Positions 11,401 through 20,454 of a stretch of DNA of 64,000 nucleotides are shown piece by piece; the first letter of the stretch is position 1, and every line of letters starts with the position of its first letter. The notes under the pieces were generated by a model that worked only from the letters and a program-made list of their open reading frames with translations, made no database searches and was not told where the DNA came from. Position numbers and translations under genes: made by a program. The stretch covers positions 1,488,001 through 1,552,000 of the forward strand of contig JAALGZ010000002.1 in NCBI GenBank assembly GCA_015227615.1, given 5' to 3'. Source of the stretch: Labyrinthula sp. Ha (taxonomy: Eukaryota > Sar > Bigyra > Labyrinthulida > Labyrinthulaceae).

Positions 11401-14202
11401 TACTAATAAATCATCTTTGTAGTAAACTCCTTCCTTAATTTGAAAATCGGACAATGAATCAGAGTGTAATCTATGTTGATGTTTCCTTAATGTATTGAAA
11501 TCTATTGATTTAAAAGAGATATTTGGATAAAATGGTGAAAGGTACGAAATGTGTTCGTTCAATAATTCTTGTTGAAGGTTAGAACGATTGGTTGAGACTG
11601 AAACTCTTTCTTCGAGCTCTGCCTCACCAAATGATAAGTTAGAGACTTTAGCTGTTATACGAGCTAGTTCTGGTTCCTGATTTAATACATCTAAAAAGTT
11701 GTCCTCGTTAGAATGCTTGATTGTTCCCCAACTTTTGATATCTGGCTCAATGTAAGGAGCTGGTTGAGTTGTAGACTTCTCTCGTTCTCGATCTGCCTCT
11801 GTATTTTCAAGAAACATGATTTGAATCACTTCAGTATTTGATTCGTAAATAAGGTTACATCTTGATATATTTGCTTCGTTAGTTTTTCCCCAACGGGTTA
11901 AAAGATCAGAGACAAAATTATCTCTACTAGAAATATGGAAGATGGTTAAGTCAACAGACTGTAACCTTAGAATCCACCTATAAAGGCGATCCCAATAGAT
12001 TCGACGTTCGTTTTGTTTGATTCTGACTACTGAAAGTAAAGCTCTGTGATCTGTATAAATATAGATCCCACCAGAGTGTGTCCTTAAAATAAACCCTATT
12101 CGCTCGAAAGCGTAAATAATTGGGTATAATTCTTTCGAAGAAATATGCCATCTTAATTCACTTGAAATAAAAGAACCAGACAGAAACATAATTGGTCTTG
12201 GTTTTAAAGTTCTGACGTCATTAGTGACGTTCTTTTCTTCATCTTGAAAAACAGCAAGACTCCAAACATCTTGAGAGGAGTCTGTAAAAAGTAAAAGTGG
12301 TATTTTTTCATCATACATTGAAAGGAATCTTTTACTTGAATCAACTATGGCTTGTTTCAGCATCGAATATGCCTGCTCTCTTTCTTCAGTCCATTCGACT
12401 TCTTCTTTTAATCTTTCAACTTCAGATAACTTTTTTCCTTTGAGATTAGCATATTCTGCAAAGGGTTTTCTTAATTGAGAGAGCTTCGGTATATTTGGCG
12501 AGAGCCAATTCGCTAAATAAACTAATTGTACTGCCTCATGCCTGTAAGTAGGCTTTGGCATATTTGATATTTTTTCAAAGAATGCTGGTGAAAAATTCCA
12601 CTGACCTTTTTTAATTTCGCGGCCACACCAGATGGTGTGTTGTTCTCCGAAACCGCATTTTCTTAAATTGAAGCGAACTTTTCGAAATATAGCTCTTTGT
12701 AATAATTTTTCTAAAATAATGCATAACTTTTCAAAAGAAGTTGCGTAAACGAGAAGATCATCTAACCAAGCTAGTACACCATTCTCTTCTGTATTGAATA
12801 AATAATCACCATCTTGATCAATAACTTCATTAATTATGCGATCAAAGAAAAGTGCTGGGGTGTTTGACCATCCCATTGGTGTGCCATTTAAAGTGTAGGC
12901 ACTCCTTCTTGTGACGAGAGTGAATATCTCTCTATGTTCTTCCTTTGTAGGCAGAAAGTCAAAGCCTGAAAGTATGTCCAAAGTCGCGTAGAACTTAGTG
13001 TTCTTGATGGACATTAGTTGCCTTTCTAAGTTTGGCAAATTTAAAGTAGTTGGTTGAGTTATTTGATTCAACTTAATCATATTCGCTACCATTCGGTAAC
13101 GATTGAGAATATTGTCTTCCTTCCAACTTTCGCGTTGACTGTTCGTCATCGTAGCCCAATCACTAGGCTTAGTAATCTTTTTTGTGACAACAAAAACAGG
13201 ATGACCCCAGACTGGGTTCTTTGCTGGAGAAACAATACCAGCCTGTCTTAGAGCTTCAAACTTGAGCTCCAGAAACCTCTCCTCTTCTTTTGTCTGGTGA
13301 TAACCATCGCTCCTTAGGATTGAGGAGCCTGGCTTAAGTTCCACTTCTATGGGAGTTAAATTAGACATCTGTGCATTAGATTGTCTTAATCCCCATCCAG
13401 CGCGATATTTTGTAAATAATTTCTTTAGGAAGTTCTGTTGCTGTAAATTAAATGTAGATTCAGAGAGTTTAACATTTATCATTGTATTTATTTCCTTATC
13501 TTCCTCCGCTATTTGAATATTACCTTCGCCGATGCCTATTTCGTTGAATTCTTTAGGCATGTTCTGTTGAACATTGGCTAGTAATACGGGAGTAACTTCG
13601 CTGTTATCAGGATCTCTGTCTAATTTTTCAAAATGAGCTGTTTCTAAATCTTCAATGGGCTTTACTCTGAGCTCTCTAACTTCGAGAGTTCGAATATATG
13701 TTGCCCCTTCTTGAGATACAATAGTTGGAGCATCATTATAAAATTGAAGTGTAGGGGTTCGATTAAATAAACTTAGAATAATCTTCTGTAAATCTTTCTC
13801 GATCTCATCATATTCCAGTTGTATATCTGTGCCTTGTTGATGTTTAATAATCGAATGATCTAAATTGTTTTTATGGAAAATAAAATATCTTAGTATACTT
13901 GGCTTGAATATTTTGTGAAATTCTTTTGAAGTATACTCCTTTTCCTGAATAAAAATAATTGAATCTGCTAATTTATAGCCACTGCTATAAAAAGTAACGA
14001 AAATATTGAATAAGAATTGAGTGTCTGCTTTGATAATATAAAATGTAGAGTGTGAACCTGAATTTTTAAAGAATGATGTAATTTCCTGCTTGTTGAGTTG
14101 ATTAATATAAATCTCCACTGTTGGTCCTTCCAAAGAGTTGTCTTGAATGCCGTGTAAAGAAGATATTGGTTTAGAAATCTGGGCTTCGTTTCCACCTTTA
14201 TC
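8458..14202 (-). CDS. pol: Pol polyprotein: RT, RNase H, integrase, chromodomain, SANT-like, MT-A70 methyltransferase
   Basis: The frame opens directly after the gag UAG (14203-14205) and runs 1,914 codons to a TAG at 8458. No ATG occurs for over 200 codons, so expression by readthrough is expected. Residues are counted from the TTG at 14133. RT 232-530 has active site AWLDDLLVYA (D458, D459), with Trp before Leu unlike the usual YxDD or FxDD. RNase H acids are D618, E668, D695 and D743. Integrase has zinc ligands H925, H930, C964, C967 and D994, D1050, E1086 (exact D,D35E). Chromodomain is about 1295-1345 (FKIRWLGFEQDQDTWEP). A SANT/Myb-like segment is about 1400-1460 (GWLPEEKNILRLL...). MT-A70 is about 1695-1885: DPPW at 1706-1709 (nt 9007-9018), then LFLWVTN, KPETFY, FEMFAR and NWSSCGIELD, the conserved order of METTL3/METTL4-type enzymes. 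Substrate (DNA 6mA or RNA m6A) cannot be told from sequence. Confidence 0.93.
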   Translation of the reverse strand, partial: DKGGNEAQISKPISSLHGIQDNSLEGPTVEIYINQLNKQEITSFFKNSGSHSTFYIIKADTQFLFNIFVTFYSSGYKLADSIIFIQEKEYTSKEFHKIFKPSILRYFIFHKNNLDHSIIKHQQGTDIQLEYDEIEKDLQKIILSLFNRTPTLQFYNDAPTIVSQEGATYIRTLEVRELRVKPIEDLETAHFEKLDRDPDNSEVTPVLLANVQQNMPKEFNEIGIGEGNIQIAEEDKEINTMINVKLSESTFNLQQQNFLKKLFTKYRAGWGLRQSNAQMSNLTPIEVELKPGSSILRSDGYHQTKEEERFLELKFEALRQAGIVSPAKNPVWGHPVFVVTKKITKPSDWATMTNSQRESWKEDNILNRYRMVANMIKLNQITQPTTLNLPNLERQLMSIKNTKFYATLDILSGFDFLPTKEEHREIFTLVTRRSAYTLNGTPMGWSNTPALFFDRIINEVIDQDGDYLFNTEENGVLAWLDDLLVYATSFEKLCIILEKLLQRAIFRKVRFNLRKCGFGEQHTIWCGREIKKGQWNFSPAFFEKISNMPKPTYRHEAVQLVYLANWLSPNIPKLSQLRKPFAEYANLKGKKLSEVERLKEEVEWTEEREQAYSMLKQAIVDSSKRFLSMYDEKIPLLLFTDSSQDVWSLAVFQDEEKNVTNDVRTLKPRPIMFLSGSFISSELRWHISSKELYPIIYAFERIGFILRTHSGGIYIYTDHRALLSVVRIKQNERRIYWDRLYRWILRLQSVDLTIFHISSRDNFVSDLLTRWGKTNEANISRCNLIYESNTEVIQIMFLENTEADREREKSTTQPAPYIEPDIKSWGTIKHSNEDNFLDVLNQEPELARITAKVSNLSFGEAELEERVSVSTNRSNLQQELLNEHISYLSPFYPNISFKSIDFNTLRKHQHRLHSDSLSDFQIKEGVYYKDDLLVIPRSLIPRYIIMNHILRGHPSASAEKKYLSEVYLQGIRKKDLNSLLSSYRNRCLHCQKSPRIIRRPYHLIHLAKKSREILRADFLYINQTGYILVLLDSATRKTQLTFHKTPTARGMAESLLLWRANFGFAEDFLIITDNGSHFSNNLLHYLSKSIGFEQNFTIAYSPWTNGSVETANNSILNYLKSLVSQFGLHESQWPSILSLITYIINNKPMERRDGRTPNELFLYHRLNTPLIERDLQHFTITVGNEVHKPLDKEAMFSDVENIITTLDTIQNQTFEVVRLKQEAENSRRNKTATPILQFSSGDWVLVSEHGTQHANAKTSLSWIGPYQIIDILSSNFYLVESLLGKTRTVHSSRIWFYSHTRPIGSKKLKALFVHNFKQLEIESIVGCRLAADNNSFEFKIRWLGFEQDQDTWEPAVTIYEDVPILVTSYVQNMDDNNLKMLISRILQDHDVSRRNQLARVNSLKFRLSSMKFQKQLNFHFISGGNTLGWLPEEKNILRLLIMKFGSGKYVEYLEGDYLPFRSKQQISTQIQRLCNLQSIGIFHNRRFDVVELRTFLQKHFGIKTMHKNLPGRFNTYIEKTKILTLFSQEIEITSKPEDIKIPYFRRIENLKHLRLMEKEYTDSDECQQFLLQFGISSFEALKSRILNLSEPLVKAVEGSELLLDTLYKTLLKSSTYWTDLSTLYSKSITLCQEFDELRNTPNSYSYRQDSISISLVLIDNKVQLTSVDLLSGDKIILECNGGNYYTLLGCSGRIYFTPPDTRLFSQNIFDLEFEKPYSKHNIFQILVVDPPWKIGNSNPTRGITLDYPTLSNSEFMKLDLPLQHFPFGSYLFLWVTNSSYHCALSWAKSLNYYSVDIFTWIKSHRSGSLFKSLGFFLQHAQETCLIFQRREQESIYYSDTFGEYKLDHFSNSIKTIPLEPSAKPETFYWILDLVFPHCNKFEMFARSNNLRQNWSSCGIELDAKAHIVYTPSGA

Positions 14203-14205
14203 CTA
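14200..14205 (-). promoter_or_regulatory. gag/pol UAG junction, candidate stop readthrough site
   Basis: Gag-protease ends ...GAA GAA TAG and the next codons GAT AAA GGT GGA are in the same frame as pol. A single UAG therefore separates the two products, as in gammaretroviruses that use UAG followed by G. The alternative is one inactivating point mutation in a fused gag-pol frame, which this single copy cannot exclude. Confidence 0.6.
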
Positions 14206-15924
14206 TTCTTCCTTTTCTTTGCTATGATCCGCTTGTGCGAGGTCTAGCTTGATTCCAAAATAGTTTAAAGTTCTTTTCCCTATAATAACTTCATCCCAGT
14301 TGGGATCGTCTACAACGAAAAACTTCTGGACACCTATTCTGAAGCTAGTTTCCCCCTGTTTGAGCATGGCCCTAGCATAGACCACCTTCTTCACTTGCTT
14401 CTTAGCTTTATCCGGGAACTGAACCTCCTTTATGTATTGCGGGTCCTCCGTCTTTATGGTGTATTGTTCCAACGCTTGCAGACTACTGACGTTGTAGTCT
14501 GCTCCCGTATCCGCAATACCTTTTACGTTCGCATATTGCTTGCTAGAGAGGTGAAAGAGCATAAGAGTGATAGGTGTGGCGCTGTTGCCTATTCTTCTAA
14601 GGACAATGCAACCGACGTTTCTTAGTTGCTTGCGCTTCTTGTATTCTTCATTTTGATAAGGTGGAAGATGTGATGTTTTAAGTCCAGTGGTTTGCTTCTG
14701 TTTGACGGCCTTTTCTCTTAGGACGAATCTTCTTTTTATCATTTTAGATCTTAACTTTAGTAGATCCAACTCCTTAACATCCAAAAGCATCTCGTCTACA
14801 TTGAAATTGAACGCTTCTGGAACTTTTGATAATATTGTTTTTAAGATCTTCTTCCTGTTTCTGTTCATCTGCTCTTTATTAAGGAACTTTAAAATCTTCA
14901 TTGCCTCATCCATGAAAGTGTAAATCTGGTCTTCTGGAAGCATTTTCTTTGTCGGCCACTTTAATACAGTTTGAAGTAAAAATATGCTTCTAGAACGTTC
15001 AGCTTTATAATAATTCTGTAGATGTTTTTTGAGATAATTCATAATTGAATGTGATTCTTTTATATTTACTCCTCTTTGTTGTAAGCTCTCAGTTACCCCG
15101 CTTGAAATCAAGCTCAGTATGTTCATTGGAACATTAGGTAATGTAGTTTCCACTTCGTGAACAAAAGATTTGATTTCTTCGTATGTGAGTGAAGATAATT
15201 TCTTAGGAGGAGTTATATGAATCAGTGGGTATCCACGAGCTGTATGTGGAAATGCTGAACTCGGCGTGTTGTAGGGCTCAAAGTTGTTCATATGGAACTT
15301 TCTGTCCACATAGGTACTTCCGGTGTCTGACCAGGGATCAATGCTGCTATCTGCAGATGTTTGTTCTTCGTCCTTCTTTGGCTTTTCTGTGTATTTAGAC
15401 CTTTTCGAAGATGCCTTTGATTTGTAACTTTTCGCTTTAGAAAGAGTTGTAACTTTTGATGCTTTGGAAGAACGCGATTTCTTTGTAAGGGTTGTGATCT
15501 GACTTTGTGTATCTTCATCTTGAGTTATTGAACTTCTTGAAGTTAAACCTGATGTAGCTTTTGAATTGGCTACTGACTTTGTATCACCGGTTCCTTTAGC
15601 CTCTTTAAGCCTTTCCTCCACTTCAGTTATCTTAGCTAACTTCTCTGCGATATCTTTTTGAATTCTTTGCATCCTTTTCCTTTCTTTGATAATAGCTTTG
15701 ATATTTTCGAGATCTTTAGGTCCATATTGTGCCGATCCGCCGCTGCTTCTTGGAGACTTTCTAGACGCTTTTGTGGGAGTTTTCTCTGGGGACGCAGTCT
15801 TTTGTGGAGATGTGCTTGGATTCTGGCTTTGATCATCTTTTTCGATATTCTCTTGTGGATTACTCGGTTCCGTTTGATCTTTCAAAGGTTCATTAGATGT
15901 TTTCTCTTTAGATTGAGGAGTCAT
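14203..15924 (-). CDS. gag-pro: Gag-protease polyprotein
   Basis: 573 residues starting at the ATG 15924, only 19 nt after the LTR. Residues 1-200 are Lys/Ser/Pro/Thr-rich and basic, probably disordered and nucleic-acid binding. A helical segment rich in Leu and Lys (about 225-400) fits a capsid-like region. No CCHC zinc knuckle is present, unlike most Ty3/gypsy Gag proteins. Near the C-terminus, IADTGADYNVSS (around residue 475) is the aspartic protease active site and VIIGKRTLNYFGIKLDL the flap-side GxxxL strand of retropepsins. The protease is therefore made with Gag, before the UAG, so its supply is not limited by readthrough. Gag identity is inferred from position and composition; the protease motif is direct. 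Confidence 0.88.
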   Translation of the reverse strand: MTPQSKEKTSNEPLKDQTEPSNPQENIEKDDQSQNPSTSPQKTASPEKTPTKASRKSPRSSGGSAQYGPKDLENIKAIIKERKRMQRIQKDIAEKLAKITEVEERLKEAKGTGDTKSVANSKATSGLTSRSSITQDEDTQSQITTLTKKSRSSKASKVTTLSKAKSYKSKASSKRSKYTEKPKKDEEQTSADSSIDPWSDTGSTYVDRKFHMNNFEPYNTPSSAFPHTARGYPLIHITPPKKLSSLTYEEIKSFVHEVETTLPNVPMNILSLISSGVTESLQQRGVNIKESHSIMNYLKKHLQNYYKAERSRSIFLLQTVLKWPTKKMLPEDQIYTFMDEAMKILKFLNKEQMNRNRKKILKTILSKVPEAFNFNVDEMLLDVKELDLLKLRSKMIKRRFVLREKAVKQKQTTGLKTSHLPPYQNEEYKKRKQLRNVGCIVLRRIGNSATPITLMLFHLSSKQYANVKGIADTGADYNVSSLQALEQYTIKTEDPQYIKEVQFPDKAKKQVKKVVYARAMLKQGETSFRIGVQKFFVVDDPNWDEVIIGKRTLNYFGIKLDLAQADHSKEKEE

Positions 15925-15943
15925 CCGTACGTTACTCGAGTAA
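15925..15943 (-). other. 19-nt leader / presumed primer-binding region
   Basis: Between the 5' LTR and the gag ATG the sense strand reads TTACTCGAGTAACGTACGG. Its first 12 bases are a perfect palindrome and CGTACG is another. There is no TGG that would pair with a tRNA CCA end. Priming may use an internal tRNA segment or self-priming; no complementary stretch was found in the LTR by eye. Confidence 0.5.
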
Positions 15944-16179
15944 TGTCTTTCCTGGTATACCTTTTGACTCTTTCTTCAATCGTAGATATTGTGTGTTAAC
16001 GGTTAAATATGACAGATATGAACGGTTAGAATATAACAGAACCGATATAAGTAGTATATTACAAGGTAGTACACACAGGGGTGTGCACATGTCCAATATA
16101 GCAAGTATACACGTAGGTGTGTATCGACTTCTATGTCAACGAATAATCGCTAGAACGACTATCACGTCCTTTGAGGACA
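15944..16179 (-). repeat. 5' LTR of the retrotransposon
   Basis: 236-bp terminal repeat, upstream in the sense of the element and nearly identical to 8198-8434. In the sense direction it starts TGTCCTCAAAGGAC, which can form a small hairpin. It holds two copies of AACGGTTA (15998-16005 and 16021-16028), a Myb-type binding sequence. It should carry the element's promoter, but I see no clear TATA box. Confidence 0.95.
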
Positions 16180-16240
16180 CAGCTCGAATTAGTTAACATA
16201 TAACCGTTAGATAATATGAAAAACATTGAACACGAGGAAG
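16180..16240 (+). promoter_or_regulatory. 61-bp spacer between LTR and flippase start
   Basis: All DNA between the retrotransposon end and the flippase ATG. It contains TAACCGTT at 16201-16208, the reverse complement of the AACGGTTA motif found twice in the adjacent LTR. The flippase promoter must lie here, within the LTR, or both. The out-of-frame ATG at 16216 is followed at once by a stop. Confidence 0.35.
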
Positions 16241-19200
16241 ATGAGAAGGCTATCAAAGTATCTTTTTTCTAATTCTGGAAAACAAGAAGCGTTTATAATC
16301 AAAATTCCAAATGAGACTAACCACTCGCTGTATTCACGTATCTGGAAAAGGTTTAATCTTGCGGATGTTACGGCGCTGAAAATATTGGAGCCAAGAGGGG
16401 ATAACTACATCTCAACTTCAAAATATAGTATGTTGACATTTATTCCATATTCCTTATTTAATCAGTTCAAAAGCATATCCAACATTTATTTTCTTAGCAT
16501 AATTGTTTTGGCTTACGTTGGGGAATTTACTAGTCTCTATAACACTCCCTTTACTGGAGCTGGTACTTTGCTTGCGCTAGCTGTCGTCTTGATTTTTAAT
16601 ATGACATTCGAAGCCTTTTATGATATAAAAAGACATTTTTCTGACTTTAAACTCAATCATAAATTAGTAAAGCGCCTAAACAGAACAACTGGAGAAGTTG
16701 ATGTTGTTCCATCAATGAGCCTTAGTCCAGGGGAAGTAGTAATTATTGAAGACAAGCATCAGGTTCCTGCTGATGTTTTGCTAATTAGAACCCAGAATAT
16801 TTCTAAATTGATCTGTTATGTGGAAACTTCAAACATCGATGGGGAAACAAACTTAAAGATTAAGCATTGTGTACAACCATTGAAAGAGAGAGCAGTTGAC
16901 GAAGATGCTTTGGTCAATTTATCGATGAAGTTGATATGCGAAGCTCCAAATAGTTCACTCTCCTACTCAGGTTTCTGTATGATGGAAGATCAAAGTAAAA
17001 TTCCCTTAGATTTCTCCAACCTGCTATTGCGAGGCAGTGTGTTGAGAAACACGGAACTGATTTACGGGATCGTTGTTTATCCAGGAATGAACTCAAAAAT
17101 AATGCTTTCTACAACAAAAACTCCAACCAAAACAAGTAGAATTCTGAGAATTTGTAACAAAATTGTCTTGTTTGTACTGCTACTTGATTTTTCAGCTTCG
17201 CTTTTCTCTGCTTTCATGTCTATGATCTTTTCGCAACACGAGGCGTGGCATGGACTAGATATTAATGAGTTTAAAACTAATAGTAGCCAGCTATTTTCGA
17301 TGTTCCTAACTTTCATTATTCTTTATAGTGGAGCTGTACCAATAAGCTTGCTCGTTATTCTTGCATTTACAAATTTTGTTCATGCTCTGCAAATTCAGTG
17401 GGATCCACTTATGTCTTCGACGAAAAAAGTCGGAGACCAGCAAATGAAGAAAAGTTCCAAGTGCAATAACATGGACCTTGTACAAGAGATCGGCCAAGTC
17501 CAATATGTTTTTACTGACAAAACTGGCACACTAACGCGGAACGAGATGAAGGTGGTTGGATTTTGCATAGGCCAAGATTGCAAAGTTTATGGTATTGGCG
17601 AACCTGATCGAGAAGACCAGTTGTCCTCTGAAGCTGCATTCTCTAAAATTTTTGACACTCTCATCGTTGACAGGCAGTCTAATTCTACGAGCTCTTCAAT
17701 AGATCTATTTCTGGAGTGTGTATCAGTGTGCCACACTGTACTAGTTGACAGGAGGGAGGATGGTGTGACCTATAATGCTGAAGGCCCAGATGAGGAAGCC
17801 TTAGTTAACTGTGCACACAATTTAGGCTACAAACTTGAAAAAACTGATGACAATTGTTACGTTTTAAGAATTCTTCAGAATGACCATTCGGTAACAAAAA
17901 AATATGATGTGGTCGCAGTAAATGCATTCAACTCTACACGGAAGCGTATGTCAATCTTGTTGAGAGAAACGTTTAATGTAGAAGTTACCGATTGTGACAC
18001 AGTCAGGGAAAAGGAAGTATCGAAATATACACTATTTGTAAAAGGAGCGGATTCAATTATGTTTGAACTAGCCAATAACGATCCTATGTACCTACAGTCC
18101 TTAGAGGAGCAGTTAGTCCGGTTTTCAGTGGACGGGTTAAGAACGTTGGTTTTTGGAAAGAAATCTATGAGTTGCTCGGAGGCTGAGCGCTGGCTCAAAA
18201 GCTATATTGAAGCAAGATCTATTATAGGCACATCAAAGGCTCAGCACTTAGCCGATGTGGCAAAAAATATTGAGAACAACTTGACCATTTTAGGAGCGAG
18301 TGCAATTGAAGATAGATTACAAGATAAAGTCCCTCAAACTCTGACGTCTTTACGAGAGGCCGGCATAAAGTTATGGATGATAACTGGTGACAAAAGTGAA
18401 ACAGCAGTTAACATCGCATTTAGCTCCGGTTTGATGTTGCCCACTGGTCATATAATTCGTGTAAACTCAAAGAAACTGGAGACAAACATATCTACACTTC
18501 AAGATATAAAAGGTTTAATAAAGAAGGAAAACATGGCGTTTGAATCCAAAATTAGAAAATCTGGGAGAGATATTATTCGGGCCGGAAAACAGTTTCTACT
18601 TCGAGCAAGTCAGCTCACTTCGAATACTTTGGACTCTGTACACAGTTTCTTCGTGAATAGTATCCAGAGCGACGCTGGATCTAGAAAAGACTCTTTCTGG
18701 ATAACTAGTTCGCCTGCGAACCAATATGCAAGACTTAGCACCAAGTTTAACTTCAGTCACAGTTCCGAAATTTTGGAAACTGATGATCCAGAACCTGATT
18801 ATTCAAAGGTTGAGTCCATGTTCACCGAGTTAAACGTTGAAGCAGAGAACTTAAACCTCTTGCTAACAGGAGATGCACTTCAAGGTCTTCTAGAGGATGA
18901 AGACGGAAATAGAGGAACTCAAGAGCTCTTACTCCAGGTTGCGACTTTATGTTCGGCGGTGATTGCTTGTCGTGTAAGTCCAAAACAGAAAGCCCTTCTA
19001 GTCAGAATGATACGGTTTTCGAAATGTAAAAAGCAAGACCCCACCGATACAAAAAATGAATCACCAACACTGACTCATTCGTTGAAAAAGGAATATCTAC
19101 GGCTGCAGAATGAACTTCAAGATCGTGAAGTTGTCACCCTAGCCATTGGTGGTACATTTTCTTTTTATATTTCATTATAGACGGAGCTAACGATGTACCT

Positions 19201-20295
19201 GCAATTCTGGAAGCAAATGTTGGAGTTGGTATTGCAGGTCATGAAGGTCAACAAGCTGCTCTTAGTGCAGATTACGAGGTTCCAAACTTTCAGTGTTTGA
19301 GGAGACTGCTTCTGACACATGGTCGCTACAACTATATACGCGCCTCAACTCTAACACTATTCGTATTTTACTCGCAGCTTTTATTGGTTGTTACCTTCTT
19401 CGTGTATAACTTTCAAAACCAGTTTAGCGGCGGTACAGTGTTTTTTGTTTTTCTACTGACCTTTTACAACTACCCAACAAATATTTCCATTTCTGTGATT
19501 TCATGCTACAATGTTGACATCAGTGAAGAAACCATACTAAAATTTCCTGACCTCTACAGCGCCGGAAGAATGAATTTGCACCTTCATCCAAGACGAATTA
19601 TTGCTTACGTTATGCGAGCTGTTGTTCATGGCATGATTATATGCATGGTACACTTTGGTTACTTTGCAGACAAAACTGCCTCTAGAGCGTTAGTCAGCTC
19701 TTCTGTCTATTTGACAGCAGTATTTGTTGTGAATATTAGATGTTGCTTTGAAATTTACACGTGGTCCTGTACTTCTTTCCTTGTGATTTTTGTGTGCTTT
19801 GGACTTTTCCTTTTGTTTGAACCACTATATTATCAACTTGACCCTATGATAAGTCTAGTTTACGGGGGTTCCAGTTTATGGCTCGGACGAACAGGGGAGG
19901 CAGCGTATAGTTGGAGTACAACCCTGTTTGCCGTTTTGACATGTTTCATATTTGATTTGATTACAACCTATATTCGGAAAGAGTTCTTTTTTGCACTTGA
20001 GGATATTGTAATAGAACTAGACAGGGGCTATGGACCAGTCAGCTCACGTAAATCTGTTCAGCTTAGCAAAATAATGAAGAAAATCAAGGTATTAACACAA
20101 CCTTTGAAACTTCCTCAAGGGTTAGTTACCGAGTTGGTGTCCTCAATTCAAAATATACATATCCGACCAGTCTCAAAAGAAAAGAATTTTGCCTTTGATG
20201 AACCTAAAGATGAGCAATCGGAGCAAACAAGTATTACGAGCGAAGCCAAACACCGGAGCATTGTACAGCTTGCTAAACTTTGGAACAGAACCTAA
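16241..20295 (+). CDS. P4-type ATPase, phospholipid flippase, two exons
   Basis: Exons 16241-19151 and 19181-20295 with a 29-nt intron that splits the Asp codon of GDGANDV; together 1,341 residues, normal for P4-ATPases. The ATG at 16241 is the first usable one. Visible: the N-terminal DNYISTSKYS and FIPYSLFNQF motifs, DGETN near residue 200 (dephosphorylation loop of P4 enzymes), PISL near 367 in TM4, DKTGTLT with phosphorylated D426, KGADS nucleotide-binding motif, GDKSETA, GDGANDV around 969-975, and a C-terminal block of membrane helices. The enzyme moves phospholipids from the outer or lumenal to the cytosolic leaflet, usually with a CDC50 partner, not encoded here. The C-terminal tail is hydrophilic. 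The gene begins only 61 bp from the retrotransposon, so its expression may be affected. It ends 159 bp from the convergent P450 gene. Confidence 0.96.
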
Positions 20296-20454
20296 GCCAA
20301 GATGAATCTCACAACCTTGTATGGGGCTGCTTTCCTTTATAGATTCCTGCTGTTTTCCAGAAACGGGATCTAGAATATTTCTCTATTAGCACTAATTAAT
20401 ATAGGCTTGTCAGTTTGCAATGCTTAAGAACACTGTTGGAAAATATTTCACCAT

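Larger units (their letters stand above)
8198..16179 (-). mobile_element. complete Ty3/gypsy-type LTR retrotransposon encoding an MT-A70 methyltransferase
   Basis: A 7,982-bp element transcribed on the minus strand, bounded by LTRs of 236 and 237 bp that begin TG and end CA. Order in the sense direction: LTR (15944-16179), 19-nt leader, gag-protease (15924-14203), UAG, pol (14202-8458), polypurine tract, LTR (8198-8434). Order RT-RNaseH-integrase places it in Ty3/gypsy (Metaviridae), and the chromodomain after integrase in the chromovirus branch. The C-terminal SANT-like and MT-A70 segments are additions. LTRs differ by three transitions and three single-base indels over about 237 positions, so the insertion is not brand new although both frames are intact. 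No target-site duplication is visible: the flanks read TGATT (8193-8197) and CAGCT (16180-16184). This is a genomic retrotransposon; I see no envelope-like frame. Confidence 0.95.

Noticed and set aside
8198-16179. CRISPR, prophage or bacterial origin for the window
   Set aside because: Spliceosomal introns, eukaryote-only families and an LTR retrotransposon exclude it.
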